Source of the DNA: Paracoccaceae bacterium
GTDB taxonomy: Bacteria > Pseudomonadota > Alphaproteobacteria > Rhodobacterales > Rhodobacteraceae
Assembly: GCA_029244725.1 (NCBI GenBank)
Contig: JAQWQJ010000133.1
Location: forward strand, 36,940-100,939
Length of the DNA stretch: 64,000 bases
Direction: 5' to 3'
Shown here: positions 27,660 through 35,582 of the stretch, in pieces
How the letters are laid out: each line of letters opens with the position of its first letter
Numbering within the stretch: the first letter of the stretch is position 1
Program-made: the position numbers and the translations under genes
Notes under the pieces: generated by a model
The model's input: only the letters and a program-made list of their open reading frames with translations
Told to the model about the DNA's origin: nothing
The model's database searches: none

Positions 27660-29225
27660 TTCGGTCATTTCCATCAGCCGGAAGCTGAAGCCCATCCCAT
27701 CGACGCCAAAGGCCATCGCCGGGTCGCTGAGGGCGGGCGCATTGACCCGATCCGAGGCGGCAAAGACCGATTGCCGGTCATAGCCATAAATCGTCGGTGC
27801 CAGCTCCATCAGCCGTTCGTTCAGCGCGGCATAGGCTGCCTCGCGATCCTCTTCGCCGGGGCCGCGACGGCCCGCCTCAAGCGCCGCGTCAACCTGATCG
27901 TCTGCCAGGTATTCCGGCGACTGCCAGGTTCCGGGTGTCGAGGAATGATACATGCCAAAAAGCAGCGTATCAGGATCGCCCGTCACCGCGTTCACGAATA
28001 TCTGGCTGATATGCGGCGTATTTTCAGGGCTGGCCACGCGCTCGGTGAAGAGCGCCCAGGGCAGCGTCTCGATCGAGGATGAGATACCTAGTTCGGCGAA
28101 ATTGGCTTGCATCAGCAGCGCGAAGCGCTCCTCCAACGGCACCTCAGCAATCCAGCTGATCTCAAGGTTGAAATCCGCCGGGTCATAGGGGCAAGCCTCC
28201 AGATACGCGCGGGCCGCGTCCATATCACGTTCCAGCGCCATCTCAGCCGGGTTGGAGCCATACATGCCGACCGGAATCGCCCCGGTGGGGGCGCTGCCTG
28301 ATGAGACTTCTTCGTTGATTGCCACCATCTGAAGCGCGGTGCCGTAGTCGAATGCATGTGACAGCGCCAGCCGACAGTTGACATCATCCAGCGGCGCACG
28401 CTGCGTGTTCATCTTGACATAGAACGCGCCGGTGCCGCTTTCGGTGAAAAGCTGTGCGCCATCGGCAGCCAAGGCGCGGATTACCTCAGGCGGCAACCAT
28501 TGGCTGGCAATATCATGTTCACCTTGCGAAAGCAGTGTGCGCACGGTGGCAGCCTCAAGGCTGTAGCGCAGGCGCACCTGATCCGGGGCGGCGTCATTGA
28601 TCGGCAGGAAATACCCTTCATTCAGCGCCATCACGGTCACGTCCTGCGGGTTGTGTGAGGTCACTGTATAGGCACCGCTGCCCGCCGCATTGCCGGAAAG
28701 ATAGCCTTCCGCCCAGGGGTCATCCTCGGTTGCGTTCTCCGCGACCAGCACCTGATCGACGATCGGCAGGCGCACCAACGAGGCAACGAAGGGCGCGTAG
28801 GGTTCATCAAGCGTGAAGCGCACGGTGTGTTCGTCGACAGCTTCCGCCGTAACGCCGGTAAAGAGATGCGACAGGCCTTGCCCGATCTCCTGCATCCGTT
28901 CCAGCGAATAGACCACGTCGGCTGCGCGCAGCGGGTTGCCGGACTGGAACGTCACGTCATCGCGCAGGGTAAAGGTGTAGTTTGCGCCGTCGGCCTCCCA
29001 TGACCCTGCCAGATGCGGGTCATATCCGGGCCCGCCCTGTCGTGGCAGGACCAGCGTGTCATAAACGTTGAACATGAGGATCGAGTCGGCGTAATCGGAC
29101 GCCTTGGCCGGATCCAGCTCCCCAACCGCAACCTCGTCAACCCGCAGAACCGTCTGCGCAAATGCGGGTGAGGTGAGCGCGGTCGCCGCTGTCAGGGCAG
29201 CCGCGAGTATAAGACTTTTGTTCAT
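27657..29225 (-). CDS. Periplasmic substrate-binding protein, family 5 (peptide/nickel type)
   Basis: A 522-residue precursor with a signal peptide ending at LTSPAFA. The SBP_bac_5 fold is shown by LAGSWEADGANYTFTLRDDV, VTFQSGNPLRAADVVYSLER and VRFTLDEPYAPFVASL. It binds the compound carried by the DppBCDF-like importer. Related proteins bind dipeptides, glutathione, opines or amides, so the ligand is open. The ATG is preceded by GGAGAAAAAAG and overlaps the regulator gene stop. Confidence 0.9.
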   Translation of the reverse strand: MNKSLILAAALTAATALTSPAFAQTVLRVDEVAVGELDPAKASDYADSILMFNVYDTLVLPRQGGPGYDPHLAGSWEADGANYTFTLRDDVTFQSGNPLRAADVVYSLERMQEIGQGLSHLFTGVTAEAVDEHTVRFTLDEPYAPFVASLVRLPIVDQVLVAENATEDDPWAEGYLSGNAAGSGAYTVTSHNPQDVTVMALNEGYFLPINDAAPDQVRLRYSLEAATVRTLLSQGEHDIASQWLPPEVIRALAADGAQLFTESGTGAFYVKMNTQRAPLDDVNCRLALSHAFDYGTALQMVAINEEVSSGSAPTGAIPVGMYGSNPAEMALERDMDAARAYLEACPYDPADFNLEISWIAEVPLEERFALLMQANFAELGISSSIETLPWALFTERVASPENTPHISQIFVNAVTGDPDTLLFGMYHSSTPGTWQSPEYLADDQVDAALEAGRRGPGEEDREAAYAALNERLMELAPTIYGYDRQSVFAASDRVNAPALSDPAMAFGVDGMGFSFRLMEMTE

Positions 29226-29884
29226 TTTCTTTTTTCTCCTGTCGGGTGATTGTATTTGCCCACGTTGACCGAGGCGCTATTGTGAATGGGTGTTGGGTCT
29301 TCGCCAAAGACATCCATGGTGCCGCACCAGAGAATCGACACTGTCTCGACCGTATGGTTCCAGGTTGAATGCACCCGTGTGCTGTCAAAATGGATGGAAT
29401 CGCCGGGGCGAAGGATATCAACCTTGCCTTCAATCTCGACGGTCACTTCGCCGGCAAGAACAAAAAACATCTCCTCGCCACGGTGGCTGATCGGTTCACC
29501 GCGATGTCCGGGTGGTTCGTGAACGATGACCGAGGTCAGCTGCGATCCCTCGAAGCTGGAGGAGATCCGTTCATAAGACGGCCCCTCGGCATCAACAGCG
29601 TACTGGACGCGATCCGACTGGCGAGTCATGTTCGCGTCACCCGGTGGCTGGCTCAGGAACTGCGAAATCGGGGTCTGGAGAACCTCAGCAATCCCTACAA
29701 GCGAGGAAAGCGACGGGGATGTCAGCCCGCGTTCCAACTGACTGATGAAACCGACGGACAACCCCGCCGCATCCGCAACCTTCTGCATGGAAAGACCGAG
29801 AGCCTTGCGTCGTTCCCGCAGCGCAGGGCCGATAGTCTGTGAGGTCGATGGCCGTGGTTTCGTTTTTACCATGACTAAAATCAT
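29222..29884 (-). CDS. Xre-cupin transcriptional regulator of the hyu operon
   Basis: A 220-residue regulator. The helix-turn-helix occupies residues about 20-75 (LSMQKVADAAGLSVGFISQL then ERGLTSPSLSSLVGIAEVL), and a C-terminal cupin begins near residue 125 (GEEMFFVLAGEVTVEIEG). Members of this class govern catabolism of amines and amino acids, binding the inducer in the cupin. It is the first gene of the leftward operon and overlaps the binding-protein start. Two starts are possible, 29884 or 29872; neither has a strong ribosome site. Confidence 0.85.
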   Translation of the reverse strand: MILVMVKTKPRPSTSQTIGPALRERRKALGLSMQKVADAAGLSVGFISQLERGLTSPSLSSLVGIAEVLQTPISQFLSQPPGDANMTRQSDRVQYAVDAEGPSYERISSSFEGSQLTSVIVHEPPGHRGEPISHRGEEMFFVLAGEVTVEIEGKVDILRPGDSIHFDSTRVHSTWNHTVETVSILWCGTMDVFGEDPTPIHNSASVNVGKYNHPTGEKRK

Positions 29885-29914
29885 GAGGCCGGCAACCGCA
29901 ATTCGTCAAGGATT

Positions 29915-29931
29915 TTTTACCTATAGTAAAA
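29915..29931. promoter_or_regulatory. Candidate operator upstream of the Xre-cupin gene
   Basis: A perfect dyad TTTTAC-CTATA-GTAAAA with 6-bp arms stands about 30 bases upstream of the regulator start. A second short dyad, CATGA-CTAAAA-TCATG, covers the two possible start codons near 29870-29887. TTGACG and CATGAT, 18 bases apart, could form the promoter between them. Autoregulation is inferred. Confidence 0.5.
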
Positions 29932-30320
29932 TTCATGTCTGATTTGAGAAGGTTGACCCTACGGCACCGCAGTTTATCTGAACGTCAGCTCAGCCACAAA
30001 CGGGAGGAAGGTGCCCGAATCAACGCGAATTGTCTGCGGCTGTCCGCGCCATTATATGATCTGGTTCAGGCAGCGCATGACACGTTCTACACTCAGCGAT
30101 AAGTCCACTTCAATGCACATCCGCAACCAACGAAATGAATGGCAGGTTTTTTCACCGCATTGCGACACCACAGCATTCGCTATGTAGCGCAATCCGTACT
30201 GCTCGCGTATGCAGCACGAAAATTCCACTTCTCCTTTGGGCTCAGTCTTGCCGACTGCTGCGAGGTGTACGAAGAGCTGGTTTGAATTGGCGGACGGCAG
30301 TAGCCGCACGCCAACTTCGT
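29932..30320. other. Gene-poor region between the hyu operon and the recombinase
   Basis: Short open frames of at most 90 residues show no recognisable protein and no good ribosome site. The stretch separates the divergent end of the hyu operon promoter from the end of the recombinase gene. Nothing else supported. Confidence 0.4.
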
Positions 30321-30953
30321 TCAAATGTCGATTCGTTCGGCAATGCTTAGCGCATCTTCCAGCTCAACACCCAGATAACGTACTGTGCTATCGACCTTCG
30401 TATGGCCCAACAAAAGCTGCACGGCGCGAAGGTTGCCCGTTTTGCGGTAAATTTCCGTAGCTTTGGTGCGGCGCATCGAGTGTGTGCCGTATCCGCTGGG
30501 TTCCAGACCAATCGCTGTCACCCAGTCACGCACAAGTCGACCATATTGACGCGTTGAGATATGCGGACGGTCATGAAAACGGCTCGGGAACATAAAGCGG
30601 CATCCGATCATCTCGGGTGATCTCGCCCATGCAATGACGCTATCCCTCGTGTTTTCAGTCAGTTCAAACTGAACTGGCTTCTTGGTTTTGCTTTGGATCA
30701 CCGACACCCGTTCACGCACGCGATCGTCCTTGACCAAATCCGTGACAGCGAGAGTGACCAGATCGCAGCCACGCAGTTTGCTATCAATTGCGACGTTAAA
30801 CAGCGCAAGGTCGCGAAGATAACCTGCAAGTTCAAGTCGGGCACGTATGGCCCACACTTGTTTGGGAAGCAGCGGTCGTTTCTGTCCGATGATCCGCCCT
30901 TTGTTCCAGGCCTTTCGCTTAGGGGTGACTGCGGGAAGTTGGACTCTCGGCAT
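30321..30953 (-). CDS. Tyrosine recombinase / phage-type integrase
   Basis: A 210-residue protein from the ATG at 30953. The catalytic set is readable: Arg in DSKLRGCDLV, Lys in QSKTKKPVQF, His and Arg in GTHSMRRTKATE, His in LLLGHTKVDSTVRYLG and the nucleophile Tyr in the same block. The N-terminal core-binding domain is short, as in small stand-alone integrases found on plasmids and near integrated cargo. An open frame upstream to 31337 shows no family features and no start signal, so it is not included. It may have served entry of the neighbouring modules or plasmid resolution. Confidence 0.85.
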   Translation of the reverse strand: MPRVQLPAVTPKRKAWNKGRIIGQKRPLLPKQVWAIRARLELAGYLRDLALFNVAIDSKLRGCDLVTLAVTDLVKDDRVRERVSVIQSKTKKPVQFELTENTRDSVIAWARSPEMIGCRFMFPSRFHDRPHISTRQYGRLVRDWVTAIGLEPSGYGTHSMRRTKATEIYRKTGNLRAVQLLLGHTKVDSTVRYLGVELEDALSIAERIDI

Positions 30954-31574
30954 GATATGCCCTCCAATCCTCCCTCCAAACCCAGACATCAGCACAGCGC
31001 TGACAACAAGAGCATAGCATCCTATTGAACGGCTGGTGTCCAAAGTCGCTGGCAAGCGGTATTTCTGCGGATGCATTGGGCCGGTTCGAGCCCAAACCAC
31101 TTGATGCTGCAGTCTGCACCGATGCCAGCACTGCGGAAAAGCTGCCGTTTGAAGTGCCGGCCAAGCCTGCACCCTGATGGGATGGTTTGCGTCGAAATCA
31201 ATTGGTTCATGGGATCCGAGTGCACCACGTATGCACCCAAGGTTTCCCGATGCCGCGCTCTGTTGGGTGTTTGGCGAGCGCGCGAACTTGGTCAGCTTTG
31301 CAGCACAATGGGAACTGGAATGAATTGAGGGCTTCACAAAGCCTGGAACAGAGCATGGCCATTAGTCCCGCGCTGCGACTATCAGGCATTCATTAAATTG
31401 ATGATCGGCTTGGGGTAGAGGCAATATCGGTCCGCCGGTAGCATGACCTGTGGCGGTGGTCAGCAGGCGTGCGAAGCCACATGTATGAAGGTTTGCTATG
31501 TCGACAGCCGCCCGATGCCACTCCAAACACACTCGGGCACAGCCTGGCCACGATTCCGCTGGAAAGAAGTGTGC
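30954..31574. other. Gene-poor region upstream of the recombinase
   Basis: About 620 bases without a supported gene. Several short frames on both strands overlap one another, as in decayed mobile DNA. The recombinase promoter is expected at the left end. It lies between two unrelated catabolic operons, so it is a likely module boundary. Confidence 0.4.
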
Positions 31575-31609
31575 CCATTTCTCACCCGAACCGCTCGGGT
31601 GAGAAATGG
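31575..31609. repeat. Perfect 15-bp inverted repeat at the end of the FAD oxidase gene
   Basis: CCATTTCTCACCCGA at 31575-31589 and its exact reverse complement at 31595-31609 enclose ACCGC. The right arm and the loop encode the last residues of the oxidase, and the left arm begins with its stop codon. On the leftward transcript it would form a very stable hairpin, but no T-run follows. It can be read as a terminator-like structure or as a scar of an inverted duplication at a module border. Confidence 0.7.
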
Positions 31610-32844
31610 CCAATGTCGATATCGGGTTGCTGGCCTTGGATCACTTGCGCCAGGATGCTGCCCACCATCGGCCCCAGGCCGAAACCATGACCGCTAAACC
31701 CGGTGGCGACCAGCAGACCGCCCGTTTTCGAGACGGTGCCAATGGCAGGGATCATATCTGGCAAGGTGTCGATATAACCTGCCCAACTTGCCCGAACCCG
31801 CAAATTGGCGAATGCCGGAAAGAACCGCGCGGCTTCGGTCAGTGCCTGATCAATGCGGGCGGGGTTTGGCGGGACGCAATCGCGCGTCGGTGGAATATCG
31901 GCCAGCGGCGGCGGCGCTGTGCGCGACAGCAGCGCACGCAGGGGGGACAGGTAATTGATGCGCGAGGCGTCGGGCTGTTCCTTCCGGACCTTCATATACC
32001 AACTGGCGTAGCGCAGGGAATCCGGCCGCACATCATATTCGCCGCCCGCAACCGACAGATGCAGTGACCCGTCGGCGGCTTGCCGCATGCCGGTCATCGG
32101 GCAGGATACGCAATGCTCAAAGGCGGCCTTTAGCGGTTCGGTCTTGGCGACCGTGGCACGGATAACTTCTTGCGGCAGGGTAAGGCCAAGCGGCCTGAGC
32201 AATGCGGCGCTTTTTGCCCCGGCGGCGCAGATGACGGCCTTGGCGCGATAAAGCCGCCCTGCGGACCAGACGCCGGTGGCACGCCCGGCGGTGGTGTCGA
32301 GTTTCGAGACAAGCTGCCCCGCAATCACCTCTGCGCCATGATCAATTGCGGCCTCCAGAAAGGCGCGGGTGGCGCGGGCAGGCTCGGCGCGGCCATCCGA
32401 TGCGGTGAACATGGCCCCCATAACCCCTGCCTCCGGCGCAAGGCCGGGCAGTGTCGCGTGGGTCTCAGCCTTGCCCAATAACTGCGTATCCAGCCCGTAA
32501 CCCTGCGCGTCCTTCTGCCAGGCCTCTTGCGTTTCCATATCCGCCCCGGACGTGGCAAGCGCGATGTTGCCGCCCTGAAGCCATCCCAGGTCGCGCCCCA
32601 GATCCTGTTCCAGATCCTGCCAAAGGCGGATTGCGGCCATAGCAAGCGGAACCTCCCTGACATCGCGCCCCTGTTGACGGACAAAGCCGAGGTTGCGGCC
32701 TGATTGCGCCGATCCGGCCGTGTCGCGTTCAAACAGCAGCACCCGCAGCCCGGCGCGCGCGGCGTAGAAGGCGGCAGAGCATCCCATGATGCCGCCGCCG
32801 ACGATGATCACATCCCAATGCTCGGTGTTGTTGGTGGATTTCAT
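31582..32844 (-). CDS. FAD-dependent amine/amino-acid oxidoreductase (DAO family)
   Basis: A 420-residue flavoenzyme. The Rossmann dinucleotide motif IIVGGGIMGCSAAFYAARAG is followed by VLLFERD and by SGRNLGFVRQQGRD, which fits the region that contacts FAD. The C-terminal GGLLVATGFSGHGFGLGPMV is the second FAD site of glycine/D-amino acid oxidases. Such enzymes oxidise a primary or secondary amine to an imine that hydrolyses to an aldehyde or keto acid. It follows an amino-acid importer in the same leftward operon as an aldehyde dehydrogenase, so oxidation of an imported amine to an aldehyde is a reasonable inference. Confidence 0.85.
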   Translation of the reverse strand: MKSTNNTEHWDVIIVGGGIMGCSAAFYAARAGLRVLLFERDTAGSAQSGRNLGFVRQQGRDVREVPLAMAAIRLWQDLEQDLGRDLGWLQGGNIALATSGADMETQEAWQKDAQGYGLDTQLLGKAETHATLPGLAPEAGVMGAMFTASDGRAEPARATRAFLEAAIDHGAEVIAGQLVSKLDTTAGRATGVWSAGRLYRAKAVICAAGAKSAALLRPLGLTLPQEVIRATVAKTEPLKAAFEHCVSCPMTGMRQAADGSLHLSVAGGEYDVRPDSLRYASWYMKVRKEQPDASRINYLSPLRALLSRTAPPPLADIPPTRDCVPPNPARIDQALTEAARFFPAFANLRVRASWAGYIDTLPDMIPAIGTVSKTGGLLVATGFSGHGFGLGPMVGSILAQVIQGQQPDIDIGHFSPERFG

Positions 32845-32868
32845 GACGCTTCTGACGCCCCCATGGCC

Positions 32869-33633
32869 CTAGTTTACCTTGGACAGGAAGGTGCGGGTGC
32901 GTTCATGGGTCGGGTTGGCCAGCACCTCACTGGGCGGGCCACATTCCACGATCTTGCCGCCATCCATAAAGGCAACCCGGTTGCAGACATCGCGGGCAAA
33001 GGCCATTTCATGGGTGACGACCATCATTGTCATACCGCCTTCGGCAAGGGCGCGCATCACGTCCAGAACTTCGCCGACCAGTTCGGGGTCAAGCGCGCTG
33101 GTCGGTTCATCGAACAGGATCAGCTTGGGCTTCATCGCCAGCGCCCGCGCAATCGCGACGCGCTGCTGCTGGCCACCTGACAACATGCGCGGATAGGTCT
33201 CCAGCTTGTCGGCCAGACCGACCTGATCGAGAATGCCCTTGGCGTGCTCGATCGCATGGGCCTTGGGCACGCCCAGAACCTGAACCGGGGCCTCGATCAC
33301 GTTTTCCAGCACTGTCATATGGCCAAAAAGGTTGAAATTCTGGAACACCATCGCGATCCGGGCACGCTGCTTTGCAATCAGCTTTTCCGGCAACTCATAG
33401 GCCAGATTGCCGACCTGCCGATAGCCGATCAGCTCACCATCTACGGTAATGCTGCCGCCATCAATCCGTTCCAGATGGTTGACGCAGCGCAAAAGCGTGG
33501 ATTTGCCGGAGCCGGACGGGCCGATCAGGCTCAGCACCTCGCCGGGGGCAACCTCAAGGTTGATCTCCTTGAGGACCTCCAGCGCGCCGTAGCTTTTGGA
33601 GACGCGGTCAAACACGACCATCGGTTCAGACAT
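32869..33633 (-). CDS. Polar amino-acid ABC importer ATPase (GlnQ/HisP-like)
   Basis: A 254-residue ATPase from the ATG at 33633, with GGGGGAT upstream; the longer open frame to 33951 reads through the permease gene. Motifs are Walker A GPSGSGKST, the FNLFGHMTVLENV block that marks polar amino-acid importers, signature LSGGQQQRVAIARAL, Walker B LILFDEPTSALDPELV and H-loop VVTHEMAFARDV. It is fully in line with GlnQ in length. Confidence 0.92.
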   Translation of the reverse strand: MSEPMVVFDRVSKSYGALEVLKEINLEVAPGEVLSLIGPSGSGKSTLLRCVNHLERIDGGSITVDGELIGYRQVGNLAYELPEKLIAKQRARIAMVFQNFNLFGHMTVLENVIEAPVQVLGVPKAHAIEHAKGILDQVGLADKLETYPRMLSGGQQQRVAIARALAMKPKLILFDEPTSALDPELVGEVLDVMRALAEGGMTMMVVTHEMAFARDVCNRVAFMDGGKIVECGPPSEVLANPTHERTRTFLSKVN

Positions 33634-33647
33634 GAGAGAATCCCCCT

Positions 33648-34568
33648 TTACGATGAGCGGAACAGCCGCCAGCGCACGGGGGCGTCGGCTTGCAGCAAGG
33701 AGCGCCCGTAATGGCGTTCGATCCGGGATTGGATCGCGGTCAGAATCGAGGTCGCGCTCAGATACCAGATACAGGCCACGATCAGCAGCGGGATGGTCTG
33801 AAAATTGCGCGAATAGATCGTTTGCGCCGAATAGAGCAGATCGGACAGCGCGATAACGCTGACCAGTGACGAAGTCTTGAGCATGCCAATGGTCTGATTG
33901 CCGGTCGGCGGGATGATGATCGGCATGGCCTGCGGGATCACGATCCGCCACAGCGATTTGCCATTGGTCATGCCAAGCGATTTCGCCGCCTGTCGCTGAC
34001 CGGAATCGACCGACATCAGACCACTGCGGATAATCTCGGACATATAGGCCCCTTCATTCAGGCCGAGGCCCAGAATGGCGGCCATGACAGGGGTAATGAC
34101 GGTGTTGGTGTCGACGGAATACCACAGTGAGGTGAAGGGAATGCCGATCGACAAATCCGGAAACAACGCCGCCAGATTATACCAGAAGATCAGCTGCACC
34201 AGGACCGGCGTGCCGCGAAAGAACCACAGATAGGAGTTGGCGACGACCGAGATCACGCCGTTGGACGACATTGCCATGATCGCCAGAATGGTCCCCAGGA
34301 CCACGCCGATCACCATCGTGACCACAGTCAGCCAGGAAGTCAGCAAAAGCCCGGACATGATGCGATCGTCAAAAAGATACTGGCCGACGACAGGCCAGCC
34401 GAAATTGTCGTTACCCGCGATCGAAAAAAGGAAAGACCCCAGAATGATCAGCAGCGCGGCAGCAGCAGCTTTGCGGCCATATCCCCGGATGGGCACATAG
34501 GTCAGCATCGGCTTTTGACCGGCATCGGTGTCATTGGCTTGGGCAAGGGTGGATGACGGCGCGTCCAT
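33648..34568 (-). CDS. Polar amino-acid ABC importer permease (HisM/GlnP-like)
   Basis: A 306-residue permease from the ATG at 34568, which has AGGAGCG eight bases upstream; the frame to 34607 adds 13 residues without a good site. An N-terminal extension of about 35 residues precedes a first membrane segment at AAAALLIILGSFLFSIAG. The EAA loop SGQRQAAKSLGMTNGKSLWR and the tail with IQSRIERHYGR identify the subfamily. Only one permease gene is present, so it would act as a homodimer. Confidence 0.9.
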   Translation of the reverse strand: MDAPSSTLAQANDTDAGQKPMLTYVPIRGYGRKAAAAALLIILGSFLFSIAGNDNFGWPVVGQYLFDDRIMSGLLLTSWLTVVTMVIGVVLGTILAIMAMSSNGVISVVANSYLWFFRGTPVLVQLIFWYNLAALFPDLSIGIPFTSLWYSVDTNTVITPVMAAILGLGLNEGAYMSEIIRSGLMSVDSGQRQAAKSLGMTNGKSLWRIVIPQAMPIIIPPTGNQTIGMLKTSSLVSVIALSDLLYSAQTIYSRNFQTIPLLIVACIWYLSATSILTAIQSRIERHYGRSLLQADAPVRWRLFRSS

Positions 34569-34636
34569 GATCGCTCCTGATGCTAACGGCGGGATGGGGT
34601 CCGGCAAGGTAGATCTGCCGACCCCCCCGGACAGGC

Positions 34637-35524
34637 TTAGTTCGCGGGAATGGTCTCTGAATTGATGCCGGGCTCATGCGTCATCATCATCGGGGTCACA
34701 TCCCACTCGGTGTAAATCGCCTCATAAGTGCCATCGGCCATGACTTCGGCCAGCGCGGCCAGAACGGCCTCGCCCAGATCCATTTCATCAGGGCGGAAGG
34801 CAATGCCGCTTGGCTGGCGCGGCAGAATGTCGACCGCTACAACGCTGACCGGGCGTGGGGCGTTGTTCATGATCTCACGCGCGGAGGCGGCGGAGGTCAG
34901 GACAAAATCGGTCCGCCCGGAATAGAGCGACAAAAGCACATCATTGCCGGTGTTGTATTCGGAAACGGTCATGCCTTCCTGGCCATCGGCGACGCAGGCG
35001 TCTGACAGGGTTTCGGCAATCATGTCGACCCATTCGGTTCCGCTTTGGGCTGCGCCGTTCATGCCGCACAGGTCAAGGTGATCCTCGACGCCCTCGCCGT
35101 TTTCCTCCAGCACATAGGCCGAGGATGTGGTGTAGCCGTAATTGACAAAGCTGACGACTTCGCGGCGCACCGGGTTGTCGGTGATGCCTTCCATCGCCAG
35201 ATCCCACCGGCCGGACTGAACGCCGGGGATCATCGAATCAAACGCCACCGAGGTCACTTCCATTTCCACGCCAAGGCGCTCGGCAATGGCATCCCAGAGG
35301 TCAACCTCGAACCCCACCATCTCACCTTCTTCGTTGATATACTGGAACGGCGGATAGTTCGCGTCGGTCACAATCTGGATCACGCCCGCATCGCGGTATT
35401 CCTGCGGCAAGAGGTCTGCGGCACCGTCAGCAGCGGCGCTGCCTGCGGTGATCATCAGGCCAAGCGCGATGGCGGTGGTGCTGCTGAATGCGGCGCGATA
35501 TGCGCCCGTTTTGAAAATGGTCAT
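34637..35524 (-). CDS. Periplasmic amino-acid-binding protein, family 3
   Basis: A 295-residue precursor with a signal peptide ending near GSAAADG. The SBP_bac_3 markers are IQIVTDANYPPFQYINEEGE, MVGFEVDLWDAIAERLGVE and FDSMIPGVQSGRWDLAMEGI. Residues Cys in LDLCGMNGAAQSG and SDACVADG may pair as a disulfide. Ligands in the family are polar amino acids or opines. The ATG has GGAGGAG upstream. First transport gene after the aldehyde dehydrogenase. Confidence 0.9.
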   Translation of the reverse strand: MTIFKTGAYRAAFSSTTAIALGLMITAGSAAADGAADLLPQEYRDAGVIQIVTDANYPPFQYINEEGEMVGFEVDLWDAIAERLGVEMEVTSVAFDSMIPGVQSGRWDLAMEGITDNPVRREVVSFVNYGYTTSSAYVLEENGEGVEDHLDLCGMNGAAQSGTEWVDMIAETLSDACVADGQEGMTVSEYNTGNDVLLSLYSGRTDFVLTSAASAREIMNNAPRPVSVVAVDILPRQPSGIAFRPDEMDLGEAVLAALAEVMADGTYEAIYTEWDVTPMMMTHEPGINSETIPAN

Positions 35525-35582
35525 TTTTGGGTCTCCTCCCTGGTTGATACGGGGCGCGCCGACCGGCCCACCCTGTTTGCCG

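Noticed and set aside
24857..29225. True dipeptide importer assignment (Dpp)
   Set aside because: The subfamily also carries nickel, opines, glutathione and amides. The operon context points to an amide or peptide-like ligand, so no dpp symbols were given.
30954..31337. N-terminal extension of the tyrosine recombinase
   Set aside because: The extra 128 codons show no core-binding domain features. The Met at 30953 gives a normal small integrase.
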